64,000 nucleotides of DNA from assembly GCA_003388505.1 (NCBI GenBank), contig QQVO01000053.1, positions 62,001 to 126,000 of the forward strand, written 5' to 3'. Made by a program: the position numbers and the translations under genes. The notes under the pieces were generated by a model that saw only the letters and a program-made list of their open reading frames with translations, ran no database searches and was not told where the DNA came from. The stretch is from Planctomycetota bacterium (GTDB lineage: Bacteria; Planctomycetota; Planctomycetia; Planctomycetales; Planctomycetaceae). Positions 26,151 through 34,940 of the stretch are shown piece after piece. Numbering within the stretch: position 1 is the stretch's first letter; each line of letters begins with the position of its first letter.

Positions 26151-26423
26151 ATGACTGCTTCGACATGGACCGAATCGGATACGGCGAAAGCCGAACAGAT
26201 CTGGTCGGATTTCCGGGAACAACACGATCTCTCGGACTCTCTCGGGAAGACAGCCGGGATTGACCCGCAGACAGGACGTGTCTGGATTGGCGAGTCGATT
26301 CAGGATGTGCTGTCGCAACGCGACGCTGATGGAGTGGACTCGTTGTTGTTCTTCGAACGCATTGGTTCGGAGACCTATTATCGCAAGGGGGCCGGCGGTG
26401 ATTGTGGGGGATGTTTCCCATGA
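26151..26423 (+). CDS. Small conserved hypothetical protein
   Basis: A 90-residue protein: MTASTWTESDTAKAEQIW, SDFREQHDLSDSLGKTAGID, PQTGRVWIGESIQDVLSQRD, ADGVDSLLFFERIGSETYYR. This looks like a well-formed small globular protein and I have a general memory of similar frames in planctomycetes and cyanobacteria, but I cannot assign a function. The last residues GDCGGCFP look out of place and may reflect a small frameshift after YYRKG. The next small gene (26460) overlaps the same gene neighbourhood and is frameshifted, which supports local decay. ATG 26151 follows a TTGATATAGACT stretch that could be a -10 region. Confidence 0.55.
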   Translation: MTASTWTESDTAKAEQIWSDFREQHDLSDSLGKTAGIDPQTGRVWIGESIQDVLSQRDADGVDSLLFFERIGSETYYRKGAGGDCGGCFP

Positions 26424-26459
26424 CGGCGTACTCGCCGGAATTGATCGAGGTTGATTGGG

Positions 26460-26647
26460 ATGCGCGATCCCATCGTTGAAGAATCCGCAAATCCCGTGAG
26501 CAGTACGCGGCAAAGTTCAACCACGACCTGGCCGCGATCTGCAAAGACCTTCGCGAACGACAGGCAGGTTGCGGACGGGGAGTCGTCTCGCGGCCGCCCG
26601 GGCGGGTTCCGCCGGAGCAGCGGCCGAACAAGAACCCCGCCGCGTGA
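26460..26647 (+). pseudogene. Small conserved gene with a one-base frameshift
   Basis: MRDPIVEE is read from ATG 26460; after a one-base loss near 26484 the frame becomes RKSREQYAAKFNHDLAAICK, DLRERQAGCGRGVVSRPP and stops at 26645-26647. The joined product would be about 62 residues, a helical protein with a basic Pro-rich tail. Small proteins of the form 'MRDPIVEEVRKxREEYAAKF' are widespread in planctomycetes and cyanobacteria by my recollection, so the shift is a lesion, not two genes. Its function is unknown. It directly follows the 90-residue gene. Confidence 0.65.
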
Positions 26648-26703
26648 CGGATGCGTAACGCTCGCGCGAATCAAGTCGGCGTGGAGTTGCCTCGAAGTCG
26701 TTC

Positions 26704-26727
26704 GCGGCCGGCAGAGCCGGCCCTACT
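26704..26727 (+). repeat. Palindromic repeat R3
   Basis: CGGCCGGCAGAGCCGGCCCT followed by ACTTGCTGGG; second copy bordering the small-gene island (first at 26100). Confidence 0.85.
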
Positions 26728-26989
26728 TGCTGGGACGATGGTGGTTCGCACAGAAGGGAACGAAGGAAACGGAGAGGTGACGTAGCAGGGAGTCTCGCGC
26801 AGAAGGAAGCTGGACCGGGACTGGTGCGGGGATGAATTCGCTGCCGGCTCTTGAACTCAATGCAGGGGGCGAGGCATCCTGTTGCTGCACAACCCGACCG
26901 GTCGGGTCACCCGCGGTGGAGGCTTGACTTCGAGTGTTGAGGGTGAGGCCGTCCGTTGCGGCGCAGGTGAAGCGGGGGATGGAAACGTC

Positions 26990-27319
26990 ATGACGAAAGA
27001 TGAGATGGACGCCGTTGTCGCCGAGAAGTTGGCTCGGTTTCGCCAGTGGAGTTACGATCAACTTGCGGAGCGGGTGGAGCGGGACCGCGCGGCGCACGAT
27101 TGCCTGGAATATGTGGAGGGAGTCGCGAGCGACGGGACGGCATATGCGATCGAGTTGAACGCCATGTGGGATGGCAAGCGAGGCGGGGACGTCCGTGTCT
27201 GCGGGTTTCTCTCAACAATCCCTCTGAGGCCGCTGTTCGGTTTTCTGCCGATCTACACATCGGACGCAGGTGATTGCTTCATCATGAGTCCGGAGGGGCG
27301 ACTTATTGACGAGGAGTGA
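26990..27319 (+). CDS. Small hypothetical protein
   Basis: A 109-residue acidic protein: MTKDEMDAVVAEKLARFRQW, SYDQLAERVERDRAAHDCLE, YVEGVASDGTAYAIELNAMW, then DDRVCG-like strands and a closing SPEGRLIDEE. A helix-rich first third followed by alternating strands suggests a compact alpha+beta fold. I do not know the family. ATG 26990 has a GGGGGA ribosome-binding site about 9 bases upstream. It lies in the island of small genes with the SUKH protein and may be another immunity-type protein, an inference from location only. Repeats flank it on both sides. Confidence 0.6.
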   Translation: MTKDEMDAVVAEKLARFRQWSYDQLAERVERDRAAHDCLEYVEGVASDGTAYAIELNAMWDGKRGGDVRVCGFLSTIPLRPLFGFLPIYTSDAGDCFIMSPEGRLIDEE

Positions 27320-27457
27320 GCATGCCATCCAGGACGCACGATTGCCCTGCTAACGGTAGACTCTGGTGAGAAACGCCAGTGGCCTACCGGTGCATTGCTG
27401 CCGGCGCGGCCGGCAACAGCATCTCGCGAGTGCGAGCGAGATCGGATTCTGAACTCG

Positions 27458-27482
27458 CACTGGCGGAACGCCAGTGGCACCC
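27458..27482 (+). repeat. Palindromic repeat R4
   Basis: CACTGGCG-GAA-CGCCAGTG followed by GCACCC. Same hairpin at 41753 (loop GGA) and inverted at 19586. A half copy, AACGCCAGTGGCC, is at about 27366. Confidence 0.8.
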
Positions 27483-27515
27483 GGCAGATTGAAGTCACAG
27501 CCAGTGCGATAAGCC

Positions 27516-28916
27516 TTACCCCAGATCGGTCACCGGTTCCCCTTCACTCAGATGCCGGGGGATGTTCTGGAAGTGGTCGTGGTAGGTTTGGGTGTGGTCG
27601 ATGCCGAGGTGGTGGAAGATGGTGGCGGCGAGGTCGGCGGGGGAGACTGGTTTTTCTTCCACGTAGCCGGCGTTGTAGGTCGTGCGGCCGTAGACCTGTC
27701 CGCCGCGGACGCCGCCGCCGGCCACCAGCGCGGTGAAGGCGTGGGGCCAGTGGTCGCGGCCGGTCGGCTTGGTGTTGCTGCTTTGCGTGAACTGGCCCAG
27801 CTTGGGCGTGCGGCCGAACTCGCCGACGGCCACCACCAGCGTTGTCTCCAGCAGGCCACGGTCGTCGAGGTCTTGCAGGAAGGCCGAGAAGCAACGGTCG
27901 AACATCGGGCAGAGCAGCGTTTTGAGCTTGTCGAAGTTGTCCTTGTGCGTGTCCCAGCAGGTGTCGGTACCGGAGATCTTGGTTTCGTCTTCCCAGTTGA
28001 CCGTGACGAGTGAAACGCCCGCTTCGACCAGCCTGCGGGCGAGCAGGAAGCTCTGCGCGATCTTCGATTCGCCGTAGCGTTCGCGGAGTTTAGGCGACTC
28101 GCCGCTGAGGTCAAACGCCTGGCCGGCTTTCCGATTGAGCATTTCGTAGGCTTGCAGGTGGTTCTGCTCGAAGTCGCGGACGTCGGAGATCTCTTCGACG
28201 CGCTGATCGGCCTGCTCGGCGAGTTTTGAGAGGACTCGCCGGCGTTCGACCAGCCTTGCGTGGGAGACGTCCTCGGGCAGCAGGAAGCCCTGCATGGCGA
28301 AATCGGGCTGGCTGGGATCGCCTTCAACGAGCATGGCGTCGCGGCCGCGGCCCATCCGGCCGGCGCGCTGACCGGCGATCAGGCGTTCCTGTCCGGGGAA
28401 CTGAAGGTACCAGGGGAGGACGATCGAGTTGGGCAGGCCGGGCTGCTGGCGGCCGTATTGCATGGTGAGCGCACTGATCGACGGCCAGTCCTCGGGTCGC
28501 TCCATGTCGGTGGTCGGCGGGAAGGGGTACTCGCGGCCGGTGAGGATTTCGCTGCAGGCCGGACCGTGGACGTTCATGCCGTGGGTCATTGACCGGAGCA
28601 GGCAGAGCTTGTCGGTCTGCTGGGCGAGCAGCGGGAGGTGCTCGCAAAGGTCGATGCCGGGGACTTTGGTCGGGACCGGGTTGAAGTCGCCTCGGTTTTC
28701 GACCGGCGCGTCGGGCTTCATGTCCCACAAGTCAATGTGGCTCGGCCCGCCGAAGAGGAAGATGAAGACGCAGGAGTTGGCGCGGGGTTGTGAGGTCGTG
28801 GAATTCGCGCGGAGCCGATCGAGTTGGAGGGCGTTGAGTCCGAGCAGACTCAGTCCGCCCACCTGTAATGCGGCGCGGCGGTTGGGAGGTGAGAGTTTCG
28901 GGTTGTTTGCAGACAT
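27516..28916 (-). CDS. DUF1501 protein with Tat signal
   Basis: A 466-residue exported protein of the DUF1501 family (alkaline-phosphatase/sulfatase-like fold), abundant in planctomycetes. The N-terminus from ATG 28916 carries a twin-arginine signal (NRRAALQVGGLSLLGLNAL), so it is exported folded. FIFLFGGPSHIDLWDMKP, SMTHGMNVHGPACSEILTGR, VTVNWEDE and VVAVGEFGRTPKLGQF are hallmark DUF1501 stretches, with GRDHWPHAFTALVAGGGVRG near the end. Members usually sit beside DUF1549/DUF1553 cytochrome proteins; here that partner is absent and the gene stands alone. The function is unknown, with hydrolysis of sulfate or phosphate esters a possibility from the fold. Confidence 0.9.
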   Translation of the reverse strand: MSANNPKLSPPNRRAALQVGGLSLLGLNALQLDRLRANSTTSQPRANSCVFIFLFGGPSHIDLWDMKPDAPVENRGDFNPVPTKVPGIDLCEHLPLLAQQTDKLCLLRSMTHGMNVHGPACSEILTGREYPFPPTTDMERPEDWPSISALTMQYGRQQPGLPNSIVLPWYLQFPGQERLIAGQRAGRMGRGRDAMLVEGDPSQPDFAMQGFLLPEDVSHARLVERRRVLSKLAEQADQRVEEISDVRDFEQNHLQAYEMLNRKAGQAFDLSGESPKLRERYGESKIAQSFLLARRLVEAGVSLVTVNWEDETKISGTDTCWDTHKDNFDKLKTLLCPMFDRCFSAFLQDLDDRGLLETTLVVAVGEFGRTPKLGQFTQSSNTKPTGRDHWPHAFTALVAGGGVRGGQVYGRTTYNAGYVEEKPVSPADLAATIFHHLGIDHTQTYHDHFQNIPRHLSEGEPVTDLG

Positions 28917-29137
28917 CGTGCTGGCTCCCGAGTCTGTGAGAAACACGCTCCCTTGTGGGTCGCGGCCAAACGCACGCGTGATCGAGTGCGCGGCGGGGCG
29001 GCGGCGTTCCTGTTTCTATATGGTAAACGGCAACGAGAGCGGGGGACAAGTTGCGTAGGCTGGTTCACACGGCGACTTGACCAAGGACGATCGTAAGTAA
29101 ACAATACTTGATATTTTTTTACCAACGCCAAGCTGTC

Positions 29138-29153
29138 GTAAAGGCGACTTTAC
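29138..29153. promoter_or_regulatory. Palindrome upstream of the Fic gene
   Basis: GTAAAG-GCGA-CTTTAC, a 6-bp inverted repeat about 57 bp before the chosen Fic start and within an A/T-rich region. It could be an operator, possibly for the winged-helix end of the Fic protein itself; this is speculative. Confidence 0.4.
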
Positions 29154-29209
29154 CAGTGCGTCGCAGCGAATTCTCTCGTCGATTTCCGGGAAGACTGGTC
29201 AAGACCGCG

Positions 29210-30370
29210 ATGGAGGAGTATCCGGACGGATTGCTTGGGGATCCGGTTGCGACTGAAACTTGGGCCTTTGTGCCCGACGATCTGCCACCAGACCTGAACT
29301 GGCCCGCAATCCGGCTGGAACATTTCGACCTGTACACACAGACGGTTTCCGAACTCGGCAAGCTGAATGGACTTCACAAGCGAGTTGGAAAGGCTGCCGG
29401 CCTGCTCCGGACGCTCTGGATGCGCGAAGCCAAACTCTCGTCACAAATCGAAGACATCGAGACAACCGCGGAGGAACTGGTTCTGGCTGGAGCCGGGCGC
29501 CGCCTCGGAGTTCGAGAGAGCGGTCTCGAAAGTTGGAATTGTGTCCTGGCCCTCGAGCATGGCGTGTCGTCTGACCTTCCGTGGTCAGTGCGAGTCATCA
29601 AAGAAATGCATCGACTGCTGCTCTCCGACGTCCGAGGGGAGGAAAAGCGTCCCGGCGAACTTCGCCAACGGGGAGTCTATATCGGCGGACGAACACACGG
29701 AGTGAAGGGGGCCCGGTTCGTCCCGATGCCGGCCGGCGACGAGATGGTCAATGCGCTCAGTCAACTGGAACGGTTCGTCAACACACGGCATGACGCGATC
29801 CCGCCGCTCTTCGTGATTGCACTGACGCACTACCAGTTTGAAACGATTCATCCCTTCAGCGACGGAAACGGACGCATTGGCCGCGTGTTGATCTCGCGCT
29901 CGCTGGTCAAGGAAGGACTGTTGGAGCACCCCGTCGTCTACATGAGCGCGTACATCAACCAACATAAGCAACAATACGTCGACTTGCTCCTCAACATCAG
30001 TCGTCATGGAGGCGAATACTGGTCGCACTGGATTGGGTTCATCCTGGACGCCGTTCGCACGCAGGCGCTGGACGCGATCTGGCGCAGCGAGCGGCTCATT
30101 TCACTGCGCGAAAGGTATCATGATCGTTTGAAAGAGGACGGAGCTCCGAGCAGGCTGTTTCAAGTCGTGGACGAACTTTTTGCGATGCCCGCCATCAATG
30201 TCAAGGAAATCGCGCAGCGCAGTGGAATCACGAAACCGACAGCCAACAGCGACGTGCAGCGGCTGGAACAGCTCGGGATCCTGTCGGAATATACGGGTCG
30301 CAAACGGGATCGCGACTGGGTCGCCCGCGAAATCATTCACGTGATCGAGGAGGACGAGAGGGAGGAATAA
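29210..30370 (+). CDS. Fic-domain protein (probable AMP-transferase) with C-terminal winged helix
   Basis: A 386-residue Fic protein, expected to transfer AMP from ATP to a target hydroxyl. A Fic_N domain spans about 20-100. The inhibitory-helix motif is SSQIED at 77-82: Ser77 and Glu81 are kept, but the usual Gly/Asn after Glu is Asp. The catalytic motif HPFSDGNGRIGR is intact at 214-225 (His214). Residues 325-365 (INVKEIAQRSGITKPTANSD) form a winged-helix DNA-binding segment. I chose ATG 29210; a TTG at 29108 would add 34 basic residues. tRNA-Leu copy 2 begins 16 bp after its stop. Such stand-alone Fic proteins regulate themselves through the inhibitory helix. Confidence 0.9.
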   Translation: MEEYPDGLLGDPVATETWAFVPDDLPPDLNWPAIRLEHFDLYTQTVSELGKLNGLHKRVGKAAGLLRTLWMREAKLSSQIEDIETTAEELVLAGAGRRLGVRESGLESWNCVLALEHGVSSDLPWSVRVIKEMHRLLLSDVRGEEKRPGELRQRGVYIGGRTHGVKGARFVPMPAGDEMVNALSQLERFVNTRHDAIPPLFVIALTHYQFETIHPFSDGNGRIGRVLISRSLVKEGLLEHPVVYMSAYINQHKQQYVDLLLNISRHGGEYWSHWIGFILDAVRTQALDAIWRSERLISLRERYHDRLKEDGAPSRLFQVVDELFAMPAINVKEIAQRSGITKPTANSDVQRLEQLGILSEYTGRKRDRDWVAREIIHVIEEDEREE

Positions 30371-30386
30371 TCGAGCGACTGGTTGG

Positions 30387-30472
30387 GGCCGAGTGGCGGA
30401 ACAGGCAGACGCATCGGACTTAAAATCCGATGGGGGATGACCCCGGTGCGGGTTCGAATCCCGCCTCGGCGA
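30387..30472 (+). tRNA. tRNA-Leu (anticodon UAA), copy 2
   Basis: Same 86-nt layout and UAA anticodon as copy 1 at 11775; the body is identical except for the variable arm (GGGG-GATGA-CCCC with compensating changes) and the last acceptor base. Here the 3' strand reads CTCGGCG, so G1 faces G72, a mismatch. It could be a slightly impaired or processed gene. CCA is not encoded. Confidence 0.85.
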
Positions 30473-30860
30473 TCCGGCGTTGCCGCCTTCGTTCGTTTGG
30501 ATTTCCGTCTCACGGGTGGCGCGGATGCTGCCTCGGGGGGACAAGTTCTGCCGGCGCATGACAGGCTGGATGAACGCGCCAGAACGGGTGGCGTAACGAT
30601 CGTGAGACGTACGCGGATTGCCGTAAACGCCCGGACATTGTCTCGCGCGCTTCGGGGCCTCAGCCGGTTGGTGAAGACGCCAAAAGGTAGGCTGCGGTAT
30701 GCGGGCGGCGCGCCCGGTCATAGACTGAGATGCAGACTTGGCCGTGCTGTCCGCTTCGAGAAGTGGAGTGCAATGACATTGTAATCTGGTCCGACCATCC
30801 CTTGGGCGTGCACTCGCCTTCTACCGCGTTGCACGCTTTCATTCTCTGGAGGAGCTTTCC
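30473..30860. other. 388-bp gap after tRNA-Leu copy 2
   Basis: No gene and no member of the repeat families was recognised. It should contain the promoter for the small secreted protein at 30861. Confidence 0.5.
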
Positions 30861-31196
30861 GTGAAACGTCACGTTGCCTGGCTGTTTGTGTCCGCAATCG
30901 CGATCGCTTCGTTCTCTTACGCGGCGGGGGAGCCGAAGGCCGAAGAGGACGTTTCCGCTCCGGTCTACAAAGTGATGGCTCGATTGGAGATTGACAAGCT
31001 CGGACTGGACGGCGAATTGCCTCCGAATCATTCCTACGAACCGTCGCTGGAGCGGGGATTGAATCTGCTGGCTGCTGAAGGTTGGGAGTTGGTCGCGGTC
31101 GAGGGCGGCCGGATGCGGACGTTCAACGGCAAGGGCGATGCCTCGCTCAATATCCATCCGACCTACATCTTTCGGAGACGAGCGAACGGGGGTTGA
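30861..31196 (+). CDS. Small secreted hypothetical protein
   Basis: A 111-residue protein with a clear Sec signal peptide (KRHVAWLFVSAIAIASFSYA, cleavage near Ala22-Ala23), followed by a charged mature part: VYKVMARLEIDKLGLDGELP, then LERGLNLLAAEGWELVAVEG and a final HPTYIFRRR strand. The 'LN.LAAEGWELVAV' segment is reminiscent of the DUF4177 fold, a short strand-helix-strand unit, but the overall match is loose. Translation starts at GTG 30861 with an excellent GGAGGA ribosome-binding site at 6-8 bases. It is probably periplasmic or envelope-associated. It is transcribed alone. Confidence 0.7.
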   Translation: MKRHVAWLFVSAIAIASFSYAAGEPKAEEDVSAPVYKVMARLEIDKLGLDGELPPNHSYEPSLERGLNLLAAEGWELVAVEGGRMRTFNGKGDASLNIHPTYIFRRRANGG

Positions 31197-31446
31197 GCGT
31201 TGGTCGAGTGGGGCGTGCGATCCAGGATTCGCAGAATCAGTGCTGCGGACACTTGAGTGTGGCGGCGAATTATCGGGAGTTTGCGGTTGTCTACGCGGCC
31301 AGAGCCGCTCCCGTGATCCGCGCGCCACTCGAGTGACGAATCTGGTTCGAGCGTGACTTGGATCTGTTGGACATCTGCCGCGGGGCACTGATAATGAGTC
31401 GGTCGGCGGGCGACCTCTCCATTGTCAATTCTCGGAGTCACTTTCG

Positions 31447-32328
31447 ATGACCGACTACACCCCAAGTCTCCGCGTGCGTCGACTCATGCTTGGATGGGCC
31501 GTGATGACGGCGATGTGCGTGACCGGCCGCTTCTCGATTGCGCAAACCGAATACAGCAGTGCGCGGGAGGCCTACAGCGCGGGCGCGAAGCTCTACAATA
31601 TGCGAAAGTACGCCGAGTGCCGCGAACCGTTCGAGGCGGCGCTGCGGCTGTCTGATGACAATCAATTCAAGGTTCGCGTTTACCGTTCTCTGATGCAGTC
31701 TTACCGGCAGTTGCCGGAAATCGACAAGATGCTGGAGGCGACCGATTTCATTTTCGAGCATGGCGAGAGCAGTGTGGAGAAGTCCCTGATCGCCCGTCGG
31801 CTGGCGTCGTTCGCGCACGAACGGGGAAAGACGCAGGAAGTCGTGGAGATCTACGAGGACAAGCTCAGGGATGATCCCCAACACCGGCCCGCACTGTATA
31901 CGCTGACGCAAATCTACGATCGCGTTGAGCCGAATCCGGAGCGACGCAACGAGTTGTTGGAAGCGCTGGCGGTCGTCGAGCGGGAGGACGAACGGCAACT
32001 CGCCGGCAGATTCGAAGCGCTTGCCGCTGAGGAACCGAACTTCGCAACGCGTCATTGGAAAGACGCTGCCGCGGCCTGGCTGCGGGCGGAGGAGACGGAG
32101 AAAGCGCGTGCGGCGGTCCGGCGGGCCGAAGCGACCGGCCCCGAAACGACGAACGACCTTCTCGCCCACCAGTGGCATAGGGGGATGGGGGACATCTTCC
32201 TGCAACTGGGTGAGCCGGAGTCCGCGATTCCGCACTACGAGAAGGCGATCGCGAAGACGGATATCGCGGGGTACATCGAGGCTTGTGAGGAGCAGCTCGC
32301 CAAGGCACGGGCTGCTGCCAAGCCGTAG
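31447..32328 (+). CDS. Exported TPR-repeat protein
   Basis: A 293-residue protein with an N-terminal hydrophobic signal (LMLGWAVMTAMCVTGRFSIA) and then tetratricopeptide repeats: AREAYSAGAKLYNMRKYAEC, FKVRVYRSLMQSYRQLPEID, RRLASFAHERGKTQEVVEIY and, at the C-terminus, GDIFLQLGEPESAIPHYEKA. TPR arrays bind partner proteins, so this is likely an envelope scaffold. Seven or so helical pairs can be traced. Its start at 31447 has a Met-Thr-Asp leader before the hydrophobic stretch. No operon partner is obvious; the membrane protein downstream is 225 bp away. The function cannot be specified further. Confidence 0.75.
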   Translation: MTDYTPSLRVRRLMLGWAVMTAMCVTGRFSIAQTEYSSAREAYSAGAKLYNMRKYAECREPFEAALRLSDDNQFKVRVYRSLMQSYRQLPEIDKMLEATDFIFEHGESSVEKSLIARRLASFAHERGKTQEVVEIYEDKLRDDPQHRPALYTLTQIYDRVEPNPERRNELLEALAVVEREDERQLAGRFEALAAEEPNFATRHWKDAAAAWLRAEETEKARAAVRRAEATGPETTNDLLAHQWHRGMGDIFLQLGEPESAIPHYEKAIAKTDIAGYIEACEEQLAKARAAAKP

Positions 32329-32553
32329 GGGTTTTCGCGGCGATGGTGCGGGAGGGGGGAGTGACGTTCGGCTGATGATCGCGGGCCTCACGAACGGCTG
32401 CTGCTGAATTCGCGCCCACGCGGAGCCGCCATCGGACGTAGATGCTACTGATTCGCCCCGTGATTCAGATTTCTTAGTGAATCCCTGCGGCGAGTCGGCG
32501 TTTCTCTTCTCAGCACGTCTCGTGCAGGACGGACATGTTCTATTCCGATCGCG

Positions 32554-34311
32554 ATGAGGATGCGCATGCCGGATGATCCGCGAGCAGACATGCGCCGCCC
32601 TGAGGCGGGAGAATCGGTGCTGCGTCACTGGCTGATGCGGCGGGTCACGTGTCCGAACCCGTTCTATCTGCTGAGCGCGGCGTGCGTGATCCATGCGACG
32701 GGCGTACCGCTGGAGTCCTACGCCGACGCGCTCTCGCCGGAGGCGCTGCTGGCCGTCATCGGCGGGTACGCGGCGATCCTTGCCGCCGTTGCTTGTCTGA
32801 TCGTCCGGCTCTGGAAGGTGTGGGACGACGCCCGTTCGATCTTCATGATCCTGCTGCTGCTGTTTCTCGAGATGGCGCTTTGCGCCGACAGCCTGGTGCA
32901 AGACGATCCGCTGCGTGCGGCGCGGCTGCTGGCTGTCGGATTCGCCGCGGCCGTCGGTGTTTCCGAGTTCCTGCTGCACACTTTGCGACTGCGACTGCCG
33001 GCGTTGTTCCGCATCCCTTACTACCTGCAGTTGGCGCTGCTGTTTCTCTACCCGTTTGTGCTGCTGCCGTCGTTACGCGCGCATGATGGGGCGGCGACGA
33101 CTTGGGGGATTTTCGCGTTCCCGTTCCTCGTTGGGCTGACCGGCTTGAGCCTGTGGCCGGCGATGCGGCGCGGACCGGACGCCGTTCGTGACAACGGCTC
33201 TCCCTGGGTGTGGGGTTGGTATCCCTGGACGCTGTTCGTTTTTCTGGGCTTTTGCCTCTGCCTGCGTTCTTACACGCTGTGTCTTTCGTTCGATGCGGCG
33301 ACGGCTCTGGGCGCAGCGGCCGCTTACCGGCTGGAGAGCATCTTCGGAGCGTATTTCCTGGCGCCCGTCCTGTTCGCTGCGGCGGTGCTGCTGCTCGAAG
33401 CGGGACTTCAGAGTTCGCATCGCACGGTTCTAAGAATTGCGTTGTGGTTACCGGTGGTGGTGGTCGCTCTGTCGTTTCCGGGCAGTGGTCGAAACGCCGC
33501 CGATGCGCTATTCATCTCAAGGCTGCTCGACACCGTCGGCTCTCCCGTGTGGTGGTCCTTGATGACAGCCTGCGTGTTCTATGGTGTCGCCGCGCTGCGC
33601 GGGGCGCCCGGTGCGCGGCGTTTCACCGTGTACAGCATCGCCGCGTTGGCCGTCATCGACCGCGAGTCGACCGTGGACTGGAATACGCTGACGGCCGTCC
33701 AGCCCTGGCCGCTCTTTGCGGCGGCGCTGCTGGCGGGAGTCGCCGGGTTTCGCTCGCGCCGCAGTGGTGAATTGTGCGAGGCGTTGGTGTTCCTCGCCAT
33801 CGGCGCTGTCGCGTTTGACTCGGTCGCTTCCTTGCCGATCCCGCGCGAGTTGGTTGTCTGTCACATCGTGCTGATTTCGATGCTGACAGTCGGCGTGCTG
33901 CTGGACGACGGCACGGCGCGAATGCTGCGTAAGCTGGGTGTCGCCGCGCTGATGGTCGCCGCTGCGCTCACGTGTCTGCACAGCGCCGCTGTTTCGGCCG
34001 CCGCATGGGTGACGCCGGTCTACGTCGGCGGCGTCACGCTTGTGATTGCGTGCGTGGTCTGGCTGCGGCCGTCGGGTTGGCTCAAGGCGGCGTTGTGCAT
34101 TCAACTCGTTGCGGTCTATGCCGGACTGATCGTGCAAGGCTGCCAGTTGCTGCAGCGGAGCGTCCGCGGTCAGGGAGGTCCGTCGTTTCTGATGGCGGTG
34201 GTGCTGCTCCACTTTGGGCTGTTGCTGAGCGCGCTCAAAGCCGGCGCCTTGCAGCGGTTCGCGCAGAGATTGCTGGGCAGCGACGACGAACGGGCTGCGG
34301 GAGAGTCATAA
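32554..34311 (+). CDS. Polytopic membrane protein of unknown function
   Basis: A 585-residue protein with about fifteen hydrophobic segments spread from residue 35 to 570 (for example ALLAVIGGYAAILAAVACLI and SIFMILLLLFLEMALCADSL). Short Arg-rich loops separate them. I do not recognise a transporter or enzyme motif. The N-terminus has three close Met codons (32554, 32560, 32566), so the start is uncertain by four residues. A central soluble stretch near 350-370 (IDRESTVDWNTLTAVQPW) and the Arg/Asp-rich tail are the only polar regions. Helix number and lack of conserved charged residues argue against a classic MFS or RND transporter. It is possibly an integral sensor or envelope-organising protein. 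Confidence 0.6.
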   Translation: MRMRMPDDPRADMRRPEAGESVLRHWLMRRVTCPNPFYLLSAACVIHATGVPLESYADALSPEALLAVIGGYAAILAAVACLIVRLWKVWDDARSIFMILLLLFLEMALCADSLVQDDPLRAARLLAVGFAAAVGVSEFLLHTLRLRLPALFRIPYYLQLALLFLYPFVLLPSLRAHDGAATTWGIFAFPFLVGLTGLSLWPAMRRGPDAVRDNGSPWVWGWYPWTLFVFLGFCLCLRSYTLCLSFDAATALGAAAAYRLESIFGAYFLAPVLFAAAVLLLEAGLQSSHRTVLRIALWLPVVVVALSFPGSGRNAADALFISRLLDTVGSPVWWSLMTACVFYGVAALRGAPGARRFTVYSIAALAVIDRESTVDWNTLTAVQPWPLFAAALLAGVAGFRSRRSGELCEALVFLAIGAVAFDSVASLPIPRELVVCHIVLISMLTVGVLLDDGTARMLRKLGVAALMVAAALTCLHSAAVSAAAWVTPVYVGGVTLVIACVVWLRPSGWLKAALCIQLVAVYAGLIVQGCQLLQRSVRGQGGPSFLMAVVLLHFGLLLSALKAGALQRFAQRLLGSDDERAAGES

Positions 34312-34620
34312 GGGTCATAGCCGGTCCGGTCGCGCGCTGGTCGTCAGCCGCCGGTGCGTCCGCCGCTGCCGGCTTCGATCAGCAGAAGCTGCGAGTGGGC
34401 GCTCGCATCGGCCGTCCTCGTGGCAAGTGAGGCACCCTGTGTTGTTGCGCGGATCACCGTGGACCGGACCAACCCGAAGCGCGGGCAGTGCCTGTGGTGG
34501 CGGGGTGGATTCAGAAGAGTCCGCCGCCACCAGACGCCACCAATGGGATTCTCTGAGGAACTTTCAGTAAGGCAAAGGCCGGTGCGTCAACGGGTGATGC
34601 GTGATGGGCGGGCACACAAG
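34312..34620. other. 309-bp gap before tRNA-Ser
   Basis: No gene and no recognised repeat. It lies downstream of both the membrane protein gene and the converging tRNA-Ser. Confidence 0.5.
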
Positions 34621-34707
<87 letters not shown>

Positions 34708-34940
34708 GACGGTCAGCGACCATGTCGAAGTCTACTCGCACAGCCGGTGCAGGCAAGTCTGTCCGCTCTTGCGGCGCACGCGGGCCGGGGGGGCTGCCGG
34801 CCGCAGCGCAGATGCGGTCATGGCATCGTCAGACCGGACGTCCAACTGTTCTCCAGGCTCGCGACCGGCGACGGGAGACCGTCTGCGTGTTACTCTCAGG
34901 CCGGTCTGAAGCGCGTTTCAACACGAACTCGGATCGTCTG

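Noticed and set aside
11775..30472. Genomic island integrated at tRNA-Leu
   Set aside because: No integrase or other mobility genes; enclosed genes include pyruvate:ferredoxin oxidoreductase and PlsC. Kept only as a tRNA duplication finding.
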